Shown here in pieces: positions 13,463-16,248 of a DNA stretch of 16,248 bases. The stretch is from CAYJIX01 sp964370375 (GTDB lineage Bacteria; Desulfobacterota; Desulfovibrionia; Desulfovibrionales; Desulfovibrionaceae). Where the stretch lies: contig CAYJIX010000052.1 of assembly GCA_964370375.1 (NCBI GenBank), positions 1 through 16,248 of the forward strand. Direction: 5' to 3'. The notes beneath the pieces were generated by a model. That model searched no databases. It saw only the letters and a list, made by a program, of their open reading frames with translations, and was not told where the DNA came from. Both the position numbers and the translations under genes were made by a program. Position 1 is the first letter of the stretch. Each line of letters starts with the position of its first letter.

Positions 13463-14425
13463 GTGAGCATGATCTTCACATCCTTGGTGCCTATTTTTGG
13501 CATTATTTTTTTAGGCATCGTTGTTGAACGCTACCGCTTTATGCCAAAAGCCACGGCAAGCTGTTTGAACCAATTTGTGTATTGGATTAGCTTGCCGACT
13601 CTTTTGTTTAGCCAAATAGCGCAAGTTGATAAAGATAGGCTTTTTGACGCCTTTGTAGGCGGCTATGTCCTTATGCTGTTGATTGGCTATGGGCTTGCCC
13701 AGGTGTTTTTTTCAAAAGGCTTTACAGTAAGCACACCAGAAAATACCGTGCGTACCCTTTTAACAAATTTTCCAAATTCAGCGTACATGGGGATACCCAT
13801 TGTTATGCTCATCATGCCGGGTAATGTTCCGGCTGCGGTGGCAGCAAGCCTTGCTTCTGTTTTGCCTTCCATTGTGCTTATTATGGCTGACACCATCCTT
13901 GCCATGGAAAGCAACCATAAACAAAGCCAAAAGGAGCGATTGAAGCATTTTGGGAAGGCGTTATATGGGAACCCCTTATTAGTTGGTGTAACATTGGGCG
14001 GGTTTGTCAGCTTTTTTGCCGTTCCGCTTGGCCCTTTTCTTACCATGACGCAGATGCTTGGAGCTACAGCGTCGCCTTGCGCGTTGTTTGGTTTAGGCAT
14101 GATGTTGACCGCTCAAATGATGTCTGTTCGCGACTCAGCAAATCGTAGCCTTTTAGAGCCGGTTTCTGTGCATGTTTTTAAACTGATAGGGCTTCCGGCG
14201 TTGACCTGGTTCATCCTTAGCATGTTTGGCATTGATGGCGGTGCTTTGGCTGCCGGTGTCCTTGTGGCAAGCATGCCCACGGGCCTAGCTCCCTATGTGG
14301 TGGCTGAAAAATATAACGTCTACGCCGAAGAATCTTCCGTATATATATTTATGAATACGGCCTTTTCTATGATTTCTTTGCCGGCTTGGATGTTATTGTT
14401 GCGGCATGTTGGGCTTTTTGGATGA
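13463..14425 (+). CDS. AEC family (auxin efflux carrier-like) transporter
   Basis: A 320-residue integral membrane carrier of the AEC family; bacterial members include malonate and other small organic acid transporters. The first segment reads SLVPIFGIIFLGIVVE, followed by FVYWISLPTLLFSQIA and GYVLMLLIGYGLAQVFF. The sequence NFPNSAYMGIPIVMLIM is the family's conserved N-x-x-x-x-G-x-P core. About ten hydrophobic segments are seen, with a charged middle loop (NHKQSQKERLKHFGK). Start: AAGGA (13450-13454) is 8 bases before GTG 13463 but 14 before ATG 13469, so GTG is preferred; the frame is open back to 13400 without a binding site. A TTGACA at 13369-13374 may be the -35 box, but no good -10 follows. 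The next gene is a malic enzyme, so an organic acid substrate such as malate or pyruvate is possible but unproven. Confidence 0.88.
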   Translation: MSMIFTSLVPIFGIIFLGIVVERYRFMPKATASCLNQFVYWISLPTLLFSQIAQVDKDRLFDAFVGGYVLMLLIGYGLAQVFFSKGFTVSTPENTVRTLLTNFPNSAYMGIPIVMLIMPGNVPAAVAASLASVLPSIVLIMADTILAMESNHKQSQKERLKHFGKALYGNPLLVGVTLGGFVSFFAVPLGPFLTMTQMLGATASPCALFGLGMMLTAQMMSVRDSANRSLLEPVSVHVFKLIGLPALTWFILSMFGIDGGALAAGVLVASMPTGLAPYVVAEKYNVYAEESSVYIFMNTAFSMISLPAWMLLLRHVGLFG

Positions 14426-14458
14426 CGGGGAGTACCGTTAAAACCTTGTCAAGTAAAA

Positions 14459-14487
14459 TGAAAACAACACAAAAATGTTTTTATAAT
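14459..14487 (+). promoter_or_regulatory. Possible promoter of the malic enzyme gene
   Basis: A perfect -10 TATAAT at 14482-14487, with only a weak -35 (TGAAAA, 14459-14464) at 17 bp. The leader to ATG 14647 would be about 150 nt. Confidence 0.35.
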
Positions 14488-14646
14488 AGAAGAGCGGTGA
14501 TTTTGCGCCATATAGGGGCTATTTTGCATATTGTGTTTGCCCGTGAACCGTGCTAGCGTTTCCAAGGTTTTTGCTCGTGTGGTAGTGCCGCATAGTATTT
14601 GTAGCAAAATGTTCAGTCAACATTCAAGTTCCGTTACGGAGGCATC

Positions 14647-15954
14647 ATGTCGCTGATCAAGTCAGGTGAAGCGCTCACGTTTCACGAAAATCCCCAACCC
14701 GGGAAATTAGAAGTCCTTCCTTCCAAGCCTTGCTTTAACCAAAAAGATCTTTCCCTAGCCTATTCGCCAGGTGTGGCAGATCCTTGCCTTGCCATTGCCG
14801 ATGACGCCTCCAAGGTTTCTCGCTACACAGGCCGTGGCAATTTGGTCGGCGTTGTATCTAATGGTACAGCGGTTCTTGGCCTTGGTAACATTGGTGCTTT
14901 GGCTAGTAAGCCTGTTATGGAAGGCAAAGGCGTTCTGTTTAAAATTTTTGCTGACATTGATGCCTTTGATATTGAAATCACGCCCCAAGACCCCAAAGAA
15001 GTCATTGAAGTGGTCAAGGCCCTTGAACCTACCTTTGGTGGGATTAACCTTGAAGACATCAAGGCTCCTGAATGTTTTGAAATTGAAGAAGAACTCAAAA
15101 AAACCATGAAAATTCCTGTGTTCCATGACGATCAGCATGGAACCGCGATCATCTCGGGTGCAGGGCTTATCAATGGTTTGGAAATTTCCAATCGTAAAGC
15201 TGAAGACGTCATTGTTGTTATTTCAGGCGCCGGTGCTGCCGGTATTGCTTGCGCTAACTTTTATGTGGCCCTTGGCGTAAAGGTTGAAAATATTCGCATG
15301 TTCGACTCGCGTGGCATTATCCATAAAGGCCGCACAGATTTGAATAAATATAAGGCCGCCTATGCTCAGGATGCCAACATGACCTTGCCTGAAGCCCTTA
15401 CAGGCGCGCACTTGTTCCTTGGCTTGTCGAAAAAAGACCTGCTCAATGGCGATATGATTAAGCTTATGGCAGATGATCCCATCATCTTTGCCTGTGCCAA
15501 CCCTGACCCTGAAATCACCTATCCTGTTGCCAAGGCTGCCCGTCCTGATTGCATCATGGGCACAGGCCGTACCGATTACCCCAACCAGGTCAACAACGTA
15601 TCTGGCTTTCCGTATATTTTCCGCGGTGCCCTTGACGTGCATGCCACAGAAATCAACGAAGCCATGAAGGTTGCCGCAGCCAAAGCCCTTGCCGCCTTGG
15701 CAAAAGAACCTGTCCCGCAGGAAGTCTGCGACGCCTACAATAGTGAAGGTTTTAGCTATGGCCGTGACTATGTCATCCCCAAACCCCTTGATCCACGCAT
15801 CATTGAATGGGTAACCCCTGCTGTGGCCCAAGCTGCCATGGATTCCGGAGTCGCCCGTATTCAGATCACCGATATGGAAGGGTATAAATTGGCCCTGCGC
15901 AAGCGCGTTCAAGCTGTAGGCTTGCGTACACGGCTTTTGATAGAACACAGATAA
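14647..15954 (+). CDS. Malic enzyme (oxaloacetate-decarboxylating, short MaeB-like form)
   Basis: A 435-residue malic enzyme, which converts malate to pyruvate and CO2 while reducing NAD+ or NADP+ with a divalent metal. Motifs: LSLAYSPGVADPCL (35-48), the catalytic-lysine region MEGKGVLFKIFADIDAFDIE (91-110), the metal-binding INLEDIKAPECFEIE (133-147) and VFHDDQHGTAI (158-168). These are followed by the nucleotide-binding VVISGAGAAGIACANFY (190-206) and FACANPDPEI. It lacks the C-terminal phosphotransacetylase-like domain of long MaeB enzymes. ATG 14647 follows GGAGG by 6 bases. It feeds pyruvate and reducing power from C4 acids, which fits an anaerobe living on organic acids. Whether it prefers NAD or NADP cannot be read safely. 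It is followed by a terminator at 15960-16001. Confidence 0.93.
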   Translation: MSLIKSGEALTFHENPQPGKLEVLPSKPCFNQKDLSLAYSPGVADPCLAIADDASKVSRYTGRGNLVGVVSNGTAVLGLGNIGALASKPVMEGKGVLFKIFADIDAFDIEITPQDPKEVIEVVKALEPTFGGINLEDIKAPECFEIEEELKKTMKIPVFHDDQHGTAIISGAGLINGLEISNRKAEDVIVVISGAGAAGIACANFYVALGVKVENIRMFDSRGIIHKGRTDLNKYKAAYAQDANMTLPEALTGAHLFLGLSKKDLLNGDMIKLMADDPIIFACANPDPEITYPVAKAARPDCIMGTGRTDYPNQVNNVSGFPYIFRGALDVHATEINEAMKVAAAKALAALAKEPVPQEVCDAYNSEGFSYGRDYVIPKPLDPRIIEWVTPAVAQAAMDSGVARIQITDMEGYKLALRKRVQAVGLRTRLLIEHR

Positions 15955-15959
15955 GCAAA

Positions 15960-16001
15960 GCTGAAAAAAGGGCAATTTATTGAGATGAATTGCTTTTTAG
16001 C
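15960..16001 (+). terminator. Terminator of the malic enzyme gene
   Basis: GCAATT (15972-15977) pairs with AATTGC (15988-15993), extended by an A-rich 5' arm against TTTTT and by GCT/AGC at the base. The TTTTTAG follows the stem directly, 40 bp after the stop codon. Confidence 0.6.
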
Positions 16002-16014
16002 TCAATTTGCATAA

Positions 16015-16060
16015 ACAACAATGCCGGAAAAGCGCGTAAGCTCTTCTCCGGCATTGTTGT
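16015..16060. terminator. Perfect 13-bp hairpin downstream of the malic enzyme gene
   Basis: ACAACAATGCCGG (16015-16027) pairs perfectly with CCGGCATTGTTGT (16048-16060), with part of the loop able to pair further. It is followed by TATTTT. It could act as a second terminator, or as one for a gene converging from the right of the window. Confidence 0.55.
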
Positions 16061-16099
16061 TATTTTCGTAAGATTTGTTGCGAGCTAGTCGATGCTGAA

Positions 16100-16215
16100 A
16101 AAAGACTCCTGCACAATTCATTGTGCTGAGTCTTTTGGAGCGTTGGCGGCAGCCAATGCGACCAAAAATCAAGAGTAGGTGCAATTCACTTGCATCGTTA
16201 AGCTGTTGATTTTTG
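16100..16215. other. Two further stem-loops, possible structured RNA or terminators
   Basis: Stem-loop A: AAAAGACTC-CT-GCACAA / TTGTGC-T-GAGTCTTTT (16100-16136), loop TTCA, 15 pairs. Stem-loop B: CAAAAATCAA / TTGATTTTTG (16163-16172 with 16206-16215) with an inner hairpin TGCAA-TTCAC-TTGCA (16180-16194). Both inner loops carry TTCA and both have A- and T-rich outer arms. CCTGCACAA occurs at 16108-16116 and again at 16226-16234. No gene seen in this part. Confidence 0.5.
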
Positions 16216-16248
16216 TGCCTTTTATCCTGCACAAGTAAATTTTCAAGC

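Noticed and set aside
15223..15975. 250-codon minus-strand frame opposite the malic enzyme
   Set aside because: The plus strand has full malic enzyme motifs; the antisense translation is a shadow.

Overview
The window looks like a chromosomal segment from a member of the Desulfovibrionales or a close relative. This is an inference, resting mainly on the order ZapB-like gene, zapA, 6S RNA, rny, and on the company of ilvD, a stand-alone malic enzyme, a GT9 and CgeB-type glycosyltransferases. Coding density is ordinary, ribosome binding sites are AGGAG-like, and no mobility gene is visible. The species cannot be named from sequence alone.

Left part (1-1750). A 36-bp tandem repeat runs off the left edge. 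Next comes a two-gene minus-strand operon: a C_GCAxxG_C_C family redox protein followed by a BadF/HgdC-type activator ATPase of 2-hydroxyacyl-CoA dehydratases. A terminator-like hairpin sits between any upstream promoter and the first gene.

Probable insertion (1749-4353). One AT-rich gene encodes a 656-residue protein with an N-terminal PD-(D/E)XK nuclease-like domain and a DUF2075 (Schlafen group 3 type) helicase. It is bracketed by two imperfect direct repeats of about 80 bp. The right copy is the 3' end and terminator of an intact minus-strand tRNA-Ser(GCU); the left copy is the same terminator with a decayed tRNA end. This looks like a small defence-type cargo placed at a tRNA gene, and it is the most interesting part of the window.

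Glycosyltransferase region (4641-8683). A translationally coupled minus-strand pair (GT9, then CgeB/DUF3880 type) diverges from a plus-strand pair: a tiny Trm112-like zinc protein and a second CgeB-type glycosyltransferase. The acceptor may be flagellin or a surface glycan, but nothing in the window settles this.

Housekeeping region (8807-15954, all plus strand). The order is ZapB-like coiled-coil protein, zapA, 6S RNA, rny (RNase Y), ilvD, an AEC-family carrier and a malic enzyme. Between the ZapB-like gene and zapA lies a near-consensus promoter whose -10 box is the centre of an inverted repeat. The right end (15955-16248) has no gene but holds four successive stem-loops.
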